Assembly (NCBI GenBank): GCA_018889975.1
Contig: CP076546.1
Span: forward strand, 2,914,001 to 2,978,000
Source of the DNA: Bacillus sp. NP157
Lineage (GTDB): Bacteria; Pseudomonadota; Gammaproteobacteria; Xanthomonadales; Rhodanobacteraceae
Direction of reading: 5' to 3'
Length of the DNA stretch: 64,000 nt
Of the stretch, positions 8,003-16,301 are shown in pieces. Both the position numbers and the translations under genes were made by a program. The first letter of the stretch is position 1; the number at the start of each line of letters is the position of its first letter. The notes beneath the pieces are model-generated. The model saw only the letters and a list, made by a program, of their open reading frames with translations. It was not told the origin of the DNA and made no database searches.

Positions 8003-9025
8003 TTACTTCTTTTTCCAGGTGCCGTTGGCGGCGTCGCTGTTTTCCTTCGCGCGCTCGACGACGGTCTTCTGGGCTGCGTCGTAGTTGTTCTTCTGGTCCT
8101 TGGCCCAGGTTTCCAGGGCTTTGGACACCAGCGCGCGGCCGTACGAGAAGCTGATCGGCCACGGGTGCGGGCCGAGCTTGTTGATCTCGTTGAGGTTCTC
8201 GGTCGCCTGCAGGTCCGACTGGCCGCCGGAAAGGAACACGATGCCCGCCACGGCGGCCGGCACGGCGTACTGGAACACCGAAACGGTGGCGTTGGCGATG
8301 TCTTCGGCGTCGGCCTGGTCTTCCTTCGGCGCGAACTTGCCGGGGATGACCATGCTGACCTTCAGGATCAGCGCCTTCAGTTCGACGTTGTTGAGTTCGA
8401 GCTGGCCGAACAGGCTCTGCAGGACTTCCTTGTGCACGGCGAAGCTGGTGTCCAGGTCCTGCACGCTGGACGGATCGTCCATCAGGATTTCCGGCTCGAC
8501 CATCGGCACGAGGCCGGCTTCCTGGCAGAGGGCGGCATAGCGGGCGAGTGCATGGGTGTTGGCTTCCACGGCGGCCGAGGTCGGCGTGTCGTCGGTGATC
8601 TTGATCACGGCACGCCACTTGGCGAACTTCGCGCCGAGCTTCGCGTATTCCTGCAGGCGCTCGCGCAGGCCGTCGAGGCCCTCGGTGACGACTTCATCCG
8701 GGAACCCGGCCAGCGGGTGCGTGCCCTTGTCGACCTTGATGCCCGGGAGGATGCCGGCGGCGTTCATGGCTTCGACCATGGTGCGGCCGTCGTCGGTCTT
8801 CTGGCGGATCGTCTCGTCGAACAGGATGGCGCCGGAGATGTATTCACCCAGGCCCGGCGCCGTCAGCAGCAGCTGGCGATACTTGCGGCGGTTTTCCTCG
8901 GTGTTCTCCAGGCCGACGGCCTCGATGCGCTTCTTGATGGTCGTAGCCGATTCGTCGACGGCGATGATGCCCTTACCCGGGGCCACCATCGCCTGCGCGA
9001 TCTGTTCGAGGTTTTCGATGCTCAT
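8003..9025 (-). CDS. Class I fructose-bisphosphate aldolase
   Basis: This 340-residue enzyme splits fructose 1,6-bisphosphate into dihydroxyacetone phosphate and glyceraldehyde 3-phosphate using a Schiff base instead of a metal. Class I hallmarks include GKGIIAVDESATTIKKR at 17-33, the substrate-binding IKVDKG near 96-101, and the catalytic lysine K222 in LILKVSMVIPGK. VEPEILMDD (176-184) matches the conserved acidic pocket. The ATG at 9025 (MSIENLEQIAQAM) is preceded by GGAG 7 bases away; the longer frame starting at 9061 lacks a ribosome site. It is the animal-type class I family, common in Xanthomonadales, and distinct from the DhnA-like FbaB family. A hairpin follows. Confidence 0.95.
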   Translation of the reverse strand: MSIENLEQIAQAMVAPGKGIIAVDESATTIKKRIEAVGLENTEENRRKYRQLLLTAPGLGEYISGAILFDETIRQKTDDGRTMVEAMNAAGILPGIKVDKGTHPLAGFPDEVVTEGLDGLRERLQEYAKLGAKFAKWRAVIKITDDTPTSAAVEANTHALARYAALCQEAGLVPMVEPEILMDDPSSVQDLDTSFAVHKEVLQSLFGQLELNNVELKALILKVSMVIPGKFAPKEDQADAEDIANATVSVFQYAVPAAVAGIVFLSGGQSDLQATENLNEINKLGPHPWPISFSYGRALVSKALETWAKDQKNNYDAAQKTVVERAKENSDAANGTWKKK

Positions 9026-9139
9026 GAGAACTCCATGGAAGTAGTGGTATTGCCCCGCCACGCGGGAAGGGCTAGTGCGAAAACCGGCGGAGTATAGGCG
9101 AATACCCCGCGAATGCCGTTGTGCGGCGCGGTCAGCCGA

Positions 9140-9583
9140 TCAAGTGGTCTGGTAACCCGGCAGCGCACACTGCGTCATGATCGCCGCCTTGCGGGCCGGA
9201 TCTTCGGGCAGGTTGAAGCCGACGACGTAGTAGGTCTGGACCGGCTCGGCCGCCCGGTTCACGCCCGACGGTGCGTAGCGGAAATCCTTCACGGCGCTTA
9301 CGCCGACCTGGGCGAGGTCGCCCGCGGGGACGGTCTTGGCCGCGACGACGTTCTGCGGCAAGCCGTTCGAACCGATCAGGTAGGTCACCGCGACGCAGCC
9401 GGGCTGGTCGAGGTTCTTGCCCACGTTGGGGACATCCGCATTGACCGAGGTGTTGGTCAGCGTCCAGTAGGACGGCAGGCGGTCGGGTGCCACGCGACGC
9501 GTGGTTTGCGCCGCGGCGGGGCCGGCGGCAAGGAGGAGGACGGCGGCGGCAAAGGCGCCGGCGTGGGTAAGGTGACGGATCAT
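9140..9583 (-). CDS. Secreted protein with TonB-C-like domain, function unknown
   Basis: The 147-residue product has a clear signal peptide (AFAAAVLLLAAGPAAAQ) and a mature domain with CVAVTYLIGSNGLPQNVVAA followed by VSAVKDFRYAPSG. That pattern, a valine-rich strand, G-x-P-x-N-V and a later helix ending in F-x-x-A-P, resembles the TonB C-terminal domain found in many small Xanthomonad periplasmic proteins. Unlike genuine TonB it has no N-terminal transmembrane anchor or proline linker. Two cysteines (in PGCVAV and in TQCALPGY) could form a disulfide. It stands alone between fba and pyk on the same strand. The call as a periplasmic TonB-C-like protein is tentative. Confidence 0.6.
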   Translation of the reverse strand: MIRHLTHAGAFAAAVLLLAAGPAAAQTTRRVAPDRLPSYWTLTNTSVNADVPNVGKNLDQPGCVAVTYLIGSNGLPQNVVAAKTVPAGDLAQVGVSAVKDFRYAPSGVNRAAEPVQTYYVVGFNLPEDPARKAAIMTQCALPGYQTT

Positions 9584-9682
9584 GACGCCCTCGGTGGTGT
9601 GCCAGGGCGAGGAGTGTAACCCCGCGGGCGTCAGGTGGGCGTGTCGAATCGTGCTGCGCAGGCGGTCGGGTACCGGAACCCG

Positions 9683-9749
9683 GTAGGAGCGCGCCTGCGC
9701 GCGATGGGGGGTGCGATACCCCCCTTTTCGCGCGCAGGCGCGCTCCTAC
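9683..9749. repeat. Inverted REP pair
   Basis: Two 22-base REP copies (CTGCG variant) face each other at 9683-9704 and 9728-9749. The 23-base spacer is itself partly self-complementary (GGGGGGT/ACCCCCC). The whole folds into one long hairpin 7 bases past the pyk stop, where it can act as a terminator or mRNA stabiliser. Confidence 0.85.
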
Positions 9750-9756
9750 ATGTTCT

Positions 9757-11226
9757 TTACAGGTCGCGCAGGCTGTCGGCGATGCCGTCGTCGCCGATCA
9801 CCAGCAGCTTCAGCGTGTTGGTGCCGCCGTGGCTACCGATATGGTCGCCGTGGGTCAGGATCACGCGGTCGCCCTTGCCCAGCTTGCCCAGCGCGAACAG
9901 GTGCTGGAGCGCGGCGCGGGCCGTGTGGGCCGGGTCGAGCTTGCCGGTTTCGAAAGCGACCGGCTGCACGTCGCGGAGCATCAGCATGCGGCGGCGTGCC
10001 ACGTCCGACGGGCTCATCGCGTAGATGGGCACGGCGAAGCGGTAGCGCGACAGCCACTGGGCCGTGGCGCCCGACTCGGTCAGCGAGACGATGGCGCGCA
10101 CGCCCACCTGAGAGGCCAGCAGCATCGCGGCGAGGGCGATGGCCTGGTCGGAACGGTCCAGCGAATGCGTGCCCGGACGCAGGTCGTCACGCGGCTCGAA
10201 CTGGCGCTCGGCACCCAGGCAGATGCGACGCATGGCGGCGACGGCCTTGTCCGGATGGGCACCGGCGGCGCTTTCTTCCGAGAGCATCACCGCGTCGGTA
10301 CCGTCGATGACGGCATTGGCCACGTCGAGCACTTCGGCGCGGGTCGGGATCGGCGCACGGACCATCGACTGCAGCATCTGCGTCGCGGTGATCACCGAGC
10401 GGTTACGCATCACCGACTCGCGGATGATCTTCTTCTGCAGGCCCGGCAGTTCGGCGTCGCCGATCTCCACGCCGAGGTCGCCACGGGCGACCATCACCAC
10501 GTCGGAGGCGTCGATGATTTCGCCCAGCACCGGGATCGCATCGGCACGCTCGATCTTCGAAACGATGGCGGCATCGCCACCGGCTTCGCGAAGGAGGCGG
10601 CGGGCTTCGTGCAGGTCGGCCGCGCAACGCACGAACGACACGGCAAGGAAGTCGGCGCCCATCTCGGCGGCCAGCTTGATGTCGTTACGATCCTTGTCGG
10701 ACAGCGCCGACACGCTGAGGCCACCGCCCTGGCGGTTCAGGCCCTTGCGGTTGGACAGGCGGCCGCCGATGACGACGCGCGTGTGGATTTCCGAGCCGAC
10801 CACGTCGAGCACGGCCAGGGCGACCAGGCCGTCGTCCAGCAGCAGGATGTCGCCGGCGACCACGTCCTTGGGCAGGTCGTAGTAGCTGACGCCGACGCGG
10901 GTCTGGTCGCCGGCCGGTGCGTCCGGACGGCAATCCAGCACGAAGCTGTCGCCGGGGAGCACGTCGATCGGGCCGTCCGCGAACTTCTCGATGCGGATCT
11001 TCGGACCCTGCAGATCGGCGAGGATGCCGACTTCACGACCCACCGCATCGGCGGCGGCGCGCACGGCGTTGGCGCGGGCACGGTGGTCGTCGGGGGTGCC
11101 GTGCGACAGGTTCAGGCGAACGATATCCACGCCCTCCTCCAGGATCTTCTCGAGCATGCCCGGGACATCGGTCGCGGGTCCGAGGGTGGCAACGATCTTG
11201 GTGCGGCGTACCTGGATATCGGTCAT
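9757..11226 (-). CDS. pyk: Pyruvate kinase
   Basis: The 489-residue enzyme converts phosphoenolpyruvate and ADP to pyruvate and ATP. It opens with RRTKIVATLGPATDVPGML, followed by GVDIVRLNLSHGT (the NxSHG metal and K+ site), DLQGPKIR, and the catalytic lysine region IVSKIERADAI. MVARGDLGVEIG and the signature TATQMLQSMVRAPIPTRAEV are also present. The C-terminal allosteric domain includes SESGATAQWLSRYR. The start at 11226 (MTDIQVRRTK) fits the family. The gene follows the S1/P1 nuclease on the same strand with a 49-base gap, so the two may be co-transcribed, and it ends at a REP hairpin. Confidence 0.96.
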   Translation of the reverse strand: MTDIQVRRTKIVATLGPATDVPGMLEKILEEGVDIVRLNLSHGTPDDHRARANAVRAAADAVGREVGILADLQGPKIRIEKFADGPIDVLPGDSFVLDCRPDAPAGDQTRVGVSYYDLPKDVVAGDILLLDDGLVALAVLDVVGSEIHTRVVIGGRLSNRKGLNRQGGGLSVSALSDKDRNDIKLAAEMGADFLAVSFVRCAADLHEARRLLREAGGDAAIVSKIERADAIPVLGEIIDASDVVMVARGDLGVEIGDAELPGLQKKIIRESVMRNRSVITATQMLQSMVRAPIPTRAEVLDVANAVIDGTDAVMLSEESAAGAHPDKAVAAMRRICLGAERQFEPRDDLRPGTHSLDRSDQAIALAAMLLASQVGVRAIVSLTESGATAQWLSRYRFAVPIYAMSPSDVARRRMLMLRDVQPVAFETGKLDPAHTARAALQHLFALGKLGKGDRVILTHGDHIGSHGGTNTLKLLVIGDDGIADSLRDL

Positions 11227-11275
11227 CTGTCTTTACCTTGGTCTGTCTTCTCGAATGGGGGGCGGACGCCGGGGA

Positions 11276-12100
11276 TCAGTCCAGCGTCTTGTTCAGCAGG
11301 TCGGCCAGGCGCTTGCCTGCTTCGCGCAGGCGCAGCTCGGCGACCGGGAGGTTCTTCGCCACGTAGGCGTCGTCGATCTTGTGGCTGTCGGGATAGAAGC
11401 CCGGCTGGGCGACCACCTGGCAGGACTCTTCCGCCCACTGGGCGTAGGGGTTGTCCAGCGGGGCGATCGGCCGGGGCAGCTTGACGGCGCCTTCCGCAGC
11501 CAGGCGGTCGGCGTAGGCGTCCCACTTCAGGTCGCGGGTGTAGAGCAGCTTCGAATCCCACACGCTGTGCAGGTTCGTGCCCTTGCCGTCGAACTGGACC
11601 TGGTACTCGTTGCCGCCCTTGTCGTCGCGGTTGCCAGCGTGGAGCGGCTGGTGCACATCGCCGACGAAATGGACGACGAACTTCAGCGCTTCGGCGCGCT
11701 CGGCGTTGGACTTGTGGCGGTCGCCGAGGATGGCGACGTACTTCTCCAGCCCACCCACCACGCACTTGCCATCGGCGCAATCGACCGGCGGGTCGTAGTG
11801 GCACTTCGGGTCATGGAAGTCGGCGTAGTGGAGCATGCTGGTCGCCTTGCCCAGGTCTTTCGTTTCCGGGTTGTCGCGCAGGCGATCGGGCCAGCTGGCC
11901 ACGTCCGGGAGCGAGTCGTCCCCGTCGGCCTTGAGCAGGCGCTCGACCTCGGCCTTCGCCGAAGGGTCCAGCTGGCGCCAGGCCAGTTCGGCGACGATCC
12001 GGTGGCCGATGTCGCCCCAGGCACCGGCCGTACCGGCCACGGCGGCGAGGGAAAGGGCCACCAGCGTGGCGATGGTGCGGCGCTTATGGGGCGTCTTCAT
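11276..12100 (-). CDS. Secreted S1/P1-type nuclease
   Basis: The 274-residue product belongs to the zinc-dependent S1/P1 single-strand nuclease family. After the signal peptide (TIATLVALSLAAVAGTAGA) the mature chain begins with Trp28 in WGDIGHRIVAELAW. In this family the N-terminal tryptophan itself ligates zinc, so cleavage exactly there supports the call. Other ligands appear in DVASWPDRLR, MLHYADFHD, VVHFVGDVHQPLHAGNRDDKGGN and NLHSVWDS. The ATG at 12100 gives the shortest sensible signal peptide; an ATG at 12148 is too far upstream. The enzyme degrades RNA or single-stranded DNA in the periplasm or medium, perhaps for nucleotide scavenging. It lies directly upstream of pyk. Confidence 0.92.
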   Translation of the reverse strand: MKTPHKRRTIATLVALSLAAVAGTAGAWGDIGHRIVAELAWRQLDPSAKAEVERLLKADGDDSLPDVASWPDRLRDNPETKDLGKATSMLHYADFHDPKCHYDPPVDCADGKCVVGGLEKYVAILGDRHKSNAERAEALKFVVHFVGDVHQPLHAGNRDDKGGNEYQVQFDGKGTNLHSVWDSKLLYTRDLKWDAYADRLAAEGAVKLPRPIAPLDNPYAQWAEESCQVVAQPGFYPDSHKIDDAYVAKNLPVAELRLREAGKRLADLLNKTLD

Positions 12101-12199
12101 GGGGCAGTAAACGTTTCCGGGGCGGGGCAGCGGCCAAGTGTGCCACACCCGGACTGAGGGGCGAATGACAGATCGCTGCGCCGCAACAAGCTGCGGAGG

Positions 12200-12529
12200 C
12201 TAGCCCTCGCTCGCGGCTTCGGCGCGGTAGAGGCGCCACGCCGCCCCGAGTGCCGTGAGCATGAGGATGAAGCCGATGACGGATCCAGCGGCGGATAGCT
12301 TGTCGCCGTTCGTACCGAATACGGCGGCAACAAGCGCCGCTGCCCCACCGAGGCCCACCAACCAACACAGGAACGTCTTCCGGTTGACTGGGGCGAGCAA
12401 GGTATACGTAAGCGCCGCCCCGATAGCCGAGAGATAAAGCACCTGCCAAAACGCCGGGTACAGCATGATCGCGGTGAACCCGACGAGGGATGCGTTGGCG
12501 ACGTAGAAGATCGACAGGCTGCGTTTCAT
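12200..12529 (-). CDS. Small four-helix membrane protein, function unknown
   Basis: The 109-residue protein has four hydrophobic segments (LSIFYVANASLVGFTAIMLY, FWQVLYLSAIGAALTYTLL, FLCWLVGLGGAAALVAAVF, AAGSVIGFILMLTALGAAW) and a short charged C-terminus. I take the ATG at 12529 (MKRSLSIFY); an in-frame ATG at 12556 would add nine residues. I do not recognise a family. It is divergent from gapA and transcribed toward the nuclease gene. Confidence 0.55.
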   Translation of the reverse strand: MKRSLSIFYVANASLVGFTAIMLYPAFWQVLYLSAIGAALTYTLLAPVNRKTFLCWLVGLGGAAALVAAVFGTNGDKLSAAGSVIGFILMLTALGAAWRLYRAEAASEG

Positions 12530-12669
12530 CGTTGGGCTCTTCAAACGTTCGGGCATGGTTTGCGATCTTCGAAAGCGCTTCGGCGAGCTGCCGACAATGC
12601 GATGCGTACGCCCGCCCTGGCCCTGCCATGAAGCCTTGCCATGCGTGCTAATAATATCTATAACAATCA

Positions 12670-12683
12670 ATGATCTAGATCAA
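12670..12683. promoter_or_regulatory. FNR/ANR-like box upstream of gapA
   Basis: ATGAT-CTAG-ATCAA matches the FNR/ANR consensus TTGAT-N4-ATCAA at nine of ten positions and contains the perfect palindrome TGATCTAGATCA. It lies in an AT-rich patch unlike its surroundings, between divergent genes. Its centre is about 75 bases upstream of a TATAGT box that could be the gapA -10. Confidence 0.4.
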
Positions 12684-12748
12684 TTACACACCTCATCCGG
12701 GCCAGCCAGCCACGGCCTTCCTGTCGCCCGGAATCACCGTCGATCGGC

Positions 12749-12754
12749 TATAGT
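12749..12754 (+). promoter_or_regulatory. Possible gapA -10 box
   Basis: TATAGT lies 55 bases before the gapA start codon and matches five of six consensus bases. No good -35 hexamer is visible 16-18 bases upstream, so an activator may be needed. Confidence 0.35.
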
Positions 12755-12808
12755 GACGGTTTGCACCAAATTGCTCCCCTTTTCACTTTATCCACGCGGA
12801 GGTTTGCA

Positions 12809-13825
12809 ATGACGATCAAGGTCGCCATCAACGGTTACGGTCGCATCGGTCGCAATGTACTGCGATCGCTCTACGAGTCGAAGAAGAATGGCCAGGATAT
12901 CCAGATCGTCGCGATCAACGATCTCGGCGACGCCGAAACCAACGCGCACCTGACCCAGTACGACACGGCCCACGGCCGGTTCCCGGGCGATGTCTCGGTG
13001 GATGGCGGCGACCTGATCGTCAACGGCGACCGGATCAAGGTCTTCGCCGAGCGCGACCCGTCCAAGCTGCCCTGGGGCCAGCACGGCGTCGACGTCGTGT
13101 TCGAGTGCACCGGCTTCTTCACCTCCAAGGCGAAGGCCAGCGCGCATATCGCCGGCGGTGCCAAGAAGGTGATCATCTCCGCTCCCGGCGACAAGGACGT
13201 GGACGGCACCTTCGTCATGGGCGTCAACGACGAGAAGCTGCACGCCGGCCTGGAAGTCATTTCCAACGCCTCCTGCACCACCAACTGCCTGGCACCGCTG
13301 GCGAAGGTGCTGCACGAGAAGATCGGCATCGTGCACGGCCTGATGACCACCATCCATGCCTACACGAACGACCAGGTGCTGACGGACGTCTACCACTCCG
13401 ACCTGCGCCGCGCCCGTAGCGCCACGCACAGCCAGATCCCGACCAAGACCGGCGCCGCCGCCGCGGTGGGCCTGGTCCTGCCGGAGCTCAACGGCAAGCT
13501 GGACGGTTTCGCCATGCGCGTGCCGACCATCAACGTGTCGGTGGTCGACCTGACCTTCACCGCCGCGCGCGAGACCACCAAGGAAGAGATCGACGCCGCC
13601 ATCAACGAAGCCGCCAACGGCAAGCTGAAGGGCATCCTCGCGGTGAACACCAAGCCGCTGGTCTCGATCGACTTCAACCACAACCCGCACTCGTCGATCT
13701 ACGACTCGACGCAGACCCGCGTCATGGGCGGCACGCTGGTGAAGGTCCTCTCGTGGTACGACAACGAGTGGGGCTTCTCCAACCGCATGCTCGACATGGC
13801 CAAGGCCCTGATGGCCGCCAAGTAA
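12809..13825 (+). CDS. gapA: Glyceraldehyde-3-phosphate dehydrogenase, type I
   Basis: The 338-residue enzyme oxidises glyceraldehyde 3-phosphate to 1,3-bisphosphoglycerate with NAD. It shows the Rossmann motif [14 protein letters not shown] at 7-20, the acidic NAD-selecting AIND at 35-38, and the catalytic C156 in [12 protein letters not shown]. Also present are [33 protein letters not shown], and the C-terminal [16 protein letters not shown]. The ATG at 12809 has CGGAGG 6-11 bases upstream. A strong intrinsic terminator follows at 13909. It is transcribed alone and has an unusual AT-rich upstream region with an FNR-like palindrome. Confidence 0.97.
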   Translation: MTIKVAINGYGRIGRNVLRSLYESKKNGQDIQIVAINDLGDAETNAHLTQYDTAHGRFPGDVSVDGGDLIVNGDRIKVFAERDPSKLPWGQHGVDVVFECTGFFTSKAKASAHIAGGAKKVIISAPGDKDVDGTFVMGVNDEKLHAGLEVISNASCTTNCLAPLAKVLHEKIGIVHGLMTTIHAYTNDQVLTDVYHSDLRRARSATHSQIPTKTGAAAAVGLVLPELNGKLDGFAMRVPTINVSVVDLTFTAARETTKEEIDAAINEAANGKLKGILAVNTKPLVSIDFNHNPHSSIYDSTQTRVMGGTLVKVLSWYDNEWGFSNRMLDMAKALMAAK

Positions 13826-13840
13826 GCCGCTCCCTCCTCT

Positions 13841-13862
13841 GTAGGAGCGCGCCCGCGCGCGA
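13841..13862 (+). repeat. REP element, singleton (CCCG variant)
   Basis: This single REP copy, 15 bases past the gapA stop, has C at base 14 like the other unpaired copies. Confidence 0.8.
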
Positions 13863-13908
13863 CCATGGCAAGCCCTTCGATTTGCCACAATCGCACCGCA
13901 AACTAAAA

Positions 13909-13936
13909 AGCCCGCACAACCGTGCGGGCTTTTTTT
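13909..13936 (+). terminator. Intrinsic terminator of gapA
   Basis: AGCCCGCAC and GTGCGGGCT pair perfectly around AACC and are followed by a run of seven T. An A-run on the left side means it can also work in the other direction. Confidence 0.92.
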
Positions 13937-13964
13937 ATCGTCCCACGGATCACGGAAACGACCC

Positions 13965-14864
13965 ATGACACGACGTCTCCTCGCCCTAGCCTCCCTTGTA
14001 TCCCTCGCCTTCGCCTCCCACGCCGCCACGGCCCCCGGCTGCACCGCCACCACCCCACCCACCGGCCAACTGATCGGCACCGGCCTGCTCACTCCGTCGA
14101 CGCCGGGGCCCGAGCGCGAGCGCCTCGCCGCGCTGCTCATGTGCTCGGCCCTGGCCGGCAACGCCAACAGCATGGAAGTGGCCGGCTCGCTCTATCGCTG
14201 GGGCCCGCGGCATCCCGCCCATGTCTTCCCCGAAGACCACGCCAGGGCGCGCGACCTGCTCACCGGCGCGGCCTACCAGGGACGGCTCGCCGCGATGTTC
14301 AAGCTCGCCGAGCTGGAACTGGCGGAGGGCAACGCGCACGAGGCCATGGTCTGGGTCCAGGTCGAGAACGCGTATTTCCGGCAGCGGTTCGGACAGACCC
14401 CGGGCGGCGACTCGCCCGCTGGTGCCGGCTACTACACGATGCTGCTGAAGCGAGTCGGCGATGCACTCGGCCCGTTCGATGAGCAGCTGATGCTGCGCGA
14501 GGTCAACGCGCGCTTTGCGGCGATCGACCAGCGGGTCAAGGCGCAGCCGCCGCGCCAGGGCAACAGCCCGCCGCTCGGCCAGGTGCATCGTCCAGCCAAC
14601 GCACGCACGGGCCGACTGACCAAGGAGGAATATGCCAGCGGCCTGTACGCACAGTATTTCGTCGAAGTGGCACCGGACGGACACATCGCGCGGCGCTGGC
14701 TGATCGATGCCTATCCCGAGCCGACCAGCGGCGAGCGCCTGGCGCGCGCGGTGGATCAGATGAGCTGGGATGCCCTGCCCGCCGGCAACACCGAAATGCG
14801 TTACGTCCTGCTACCGGTTTCGATGGGCAGCGTGCAGCAGGGCGTTAAGCTACAGAAACCCTGA
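13965..14864 (+). CDS. Secreted protein with Sel1-like helical region and TonB-C-like end, function unknown
   Basis: The 299-residue protein starts with a signal peptide (LLALASLVSLAFASHAAT) and an early cysteine. The middle (about 45-130) is helical with Sel1/TPR-like alanine spacing: AALLMCSALAGNANSMEVAG, RARDLLTGAAYQGRLAAMFK, LAELELAEGNAHEAMVWVQV. The C-terminal 90 residues (YFVEVAPDGHIARRWLIDAY ... MSWDALP) recall a TonB-C-type fold. Such combinations are common in Xanthomonad periplasmic proteins. It is followed 14 bases later by another exported protein and probably shares its mRNA. The biochemical role is unknown. Confidence 0.6.
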   Translation: MTRRLLALASLVSLAFASHAATAPGCTATTPPTGQLIGTGLLTPSTPGPERERLAALLMCSALAGNANSMEVAGSLYRWGPRHPAHVFPEDHARARDLLTGAAYQGRLAAMFKLAELELAEGNAHEAMVWVQVENAYFRQRFGQTPGGDSPAGAGYYTMLLKRVGDALGPFDEQLMLREVNARFAAIDQRVKAQPPRQGNSPPLGQVHRPANARTGRLTKEEYASGLYAQYFVEVAPDGHIARRWLIDAYPEPTSGERLARAVDQMSWDALPAGNTEMRYVLLPVSMGSVQQGVKLQKP

Positions 14865-14878
14865 CGCAGGACTTCGCC

Positions 14879-15283
14879 ATGAGCAACCGACGTGCCTACC
14901 CATGTGTGCTGTTGGCGGGCATGTGCGCCAGCGCTGCGACGATGGCCTCGGCCACCGATCGTCCGCGGGAGGTTTCCGCCTGCGACATCATTACGTCACC
15001 TGCGCGGTATGTGGGACAGCAGGTGAAGGTGACCGGTATCGCCTACATCGGGATGGAATCGACCAACCTCAGCGATGAGGCCTGTGCAGGGCAAAAACTT
15101 GCCCTGCAGATCGACGAGCACGTAGCCGGCCAAAGCGACATGCTCGCCTTCAGGCGAACACTGATTCGTTCGCACATGCGCGGCAAGGCCACGTTCCTGG
15201 GCGTGCTGACGGCGGGTAGCGATTGGCGGGCACCCTATGTCCTGCACATCGAACACGTAAGTCGTGTGAGCCCGATCGAATAG
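14879..15283 (+). CDS. Small secreted protein, possibly OB-fold, function unknown
   Basis: The 134-residue product has a signal peptide (AYPCVLLAGMCASAATMASA). Its mature domain begins SACDIITSPARYVGQQVKVTGIAYIG and continues with DEACAGQKLALQID and KATFLGVLTAGSDW. The pattern of a conserved cysteine, a predicted strand V-K-V-T-G and a second G-K-A-T-F-L-G strand is typical of small OB-fold periplasmic proteins. I do not recognise a named family. It lies 14 bases downstream of the previous gene and is convergent with the fah gene. Confidence 0.55.
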   Translation: MSNRRAYPCVLLAGMCASAATMASATDRPREVSACDIITSPARYVGQQVKVTGIAYIGMESTNLSDEACAGQKLALQIDEHVAGQSDMLAFRRTLIRSHMRGKATFLGVLTAGSDWRAPYVLHIEHVSRVSPIE

Positions 15284-15305
15284 GCCCACACGGACGGGCA
15301 AGCCA

Positions 15306-16286
15306 TCAGCCTTTCTGGATGACCTGCTCGATGGCGCCAAAAATCGAGGCCCCGGCCGTGTCGGTGACATCGATGCGGATGGTGTCGCCGAACTTCAGGA
15401 ACGGCGTGGTCGGCTTGCCGTCGCGCAGGGTTTCCACCGTGCGCTGCTCGGCCAGGCAGGAAGCGCCCTTGCCGGTGTCTTCGTTGGCGATGGTGCCGGA
15501 GCCGACGATGGTGCCGGCCGTCAGCGGACGGGTCTTCGCGGCATGGGCCACGAGCTGGGCGAAATTGAACTGCATGTCGACGCCGCACTCGGCTTCGCCG
15601 AACCACTGGCCGTTGATCCACGTACGCATCGGCAGGTGCAGCTTGTCGTCGCGCCATGCGCCGCCCAGTTCGTCGGGCGTGACGAACACCGGCGACAGGG
15701 CGGAGCGCGGCTTGGACTGCAGGAAGCCGAAGCCCTTGGCGAGCTCGCCCGGGATCAGGCCACGCAGCGAAACGTCGTTGACCAGGCCGATGAGCTGGAT
15801 ATGGCCGGAGGCCCCTTCCGCGCCCGGTGCCATCGGCACGTCGTCGGTAATGACGACGACTTCGGCTTCCAGGTCGATGCCGTATTCCTCGCTCGGCACG
15901 ACGACGGGATCGCGCGGGCCGAGGAAGCCGGCGCTGGTGGCCTGGTACATCAGCGGATCGGAATAGAACGACGCCGGCACCTCGGCACCGCGGGCGCGGC
16001 GGACGCGCTCGACGTGCGGGAGGTAGGCGCTGCCGTCGACGAACTCATAGGCACGCGGCAGCGGCGCGGCCAGCGCGGCGACGTCCAGCGCGAAGGCACC
16101 GTCGGCCTTGCCGGCCTCCAGGTCTTCGGCCAGGGCGTTCAGGCGCGGCGCGGCCGCATGCCAGTCGTCCAGCGCGGCCTGCATCGTGGCGGCGATCCCG
16201 GCGGCCTTCACGGCGCGGGAAAGGTCGCGGCTGACGACGACGAGCGTGCCGTCGCGGCCGCCTTCCTTGAGCGAAGCGAGTTTCAT
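15306..16286 (-). CDS. Fumarylacetoacetate hydrolase family protein (tyrosine catabolism)
   Basis: The 326-residue protein belongs to the FAA hydrolase family. It shows the metal-binding E-x-E pair in EYGIDLEAEVVVITDD, followed by QLIGLVNDVSLRGLIPGELAKG and RPLTAGTIVGSGTIANED, which correspond to the catalytic face. It is last in the hppD-hmgA-fah order, 15 bases after hmgA, so it most likely splits fumarylacetoacetate to fumarate and acetoacetate. It is shorter than the approximately 420-residue eukaryotic-type enzyme and resembles the shorter bacterial form. No maleylacetoacetate isomerase gene is visible in the window. Confidence 0.85.
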   Translation of the reverse strand: MKLASLKEGGRDGTLVVVSRDLSRAVKAAGIAATMQAALDDWHAAAPRLNALAEDLEAGKADGAFALDVAALAAPLPRAYEFVDGSAYLPHVERVRRARGAEVPASFYSDPLMYQATSAGFLGPRDPVVVPSEEYGIDLEAEVVVITDDVPMAPGAEGASGHIQLIGLVNDVSLRGLIPGELAKGFGFLQSKPRSALSPVFVTPDELGGAWRDDKLHLPMRTWINGQWFGEAECGVDMQFNFAQLVAHAAKTRPLTAGTIVGSGTIANEDTGKGASCLAEQRTVETLRDGKPTTPFLKFGDTIRIDVTDTAGASIFGAIEQVIQKG

Positions 16287-16301
16287 GCGGATCCTTGGGT
16301 A

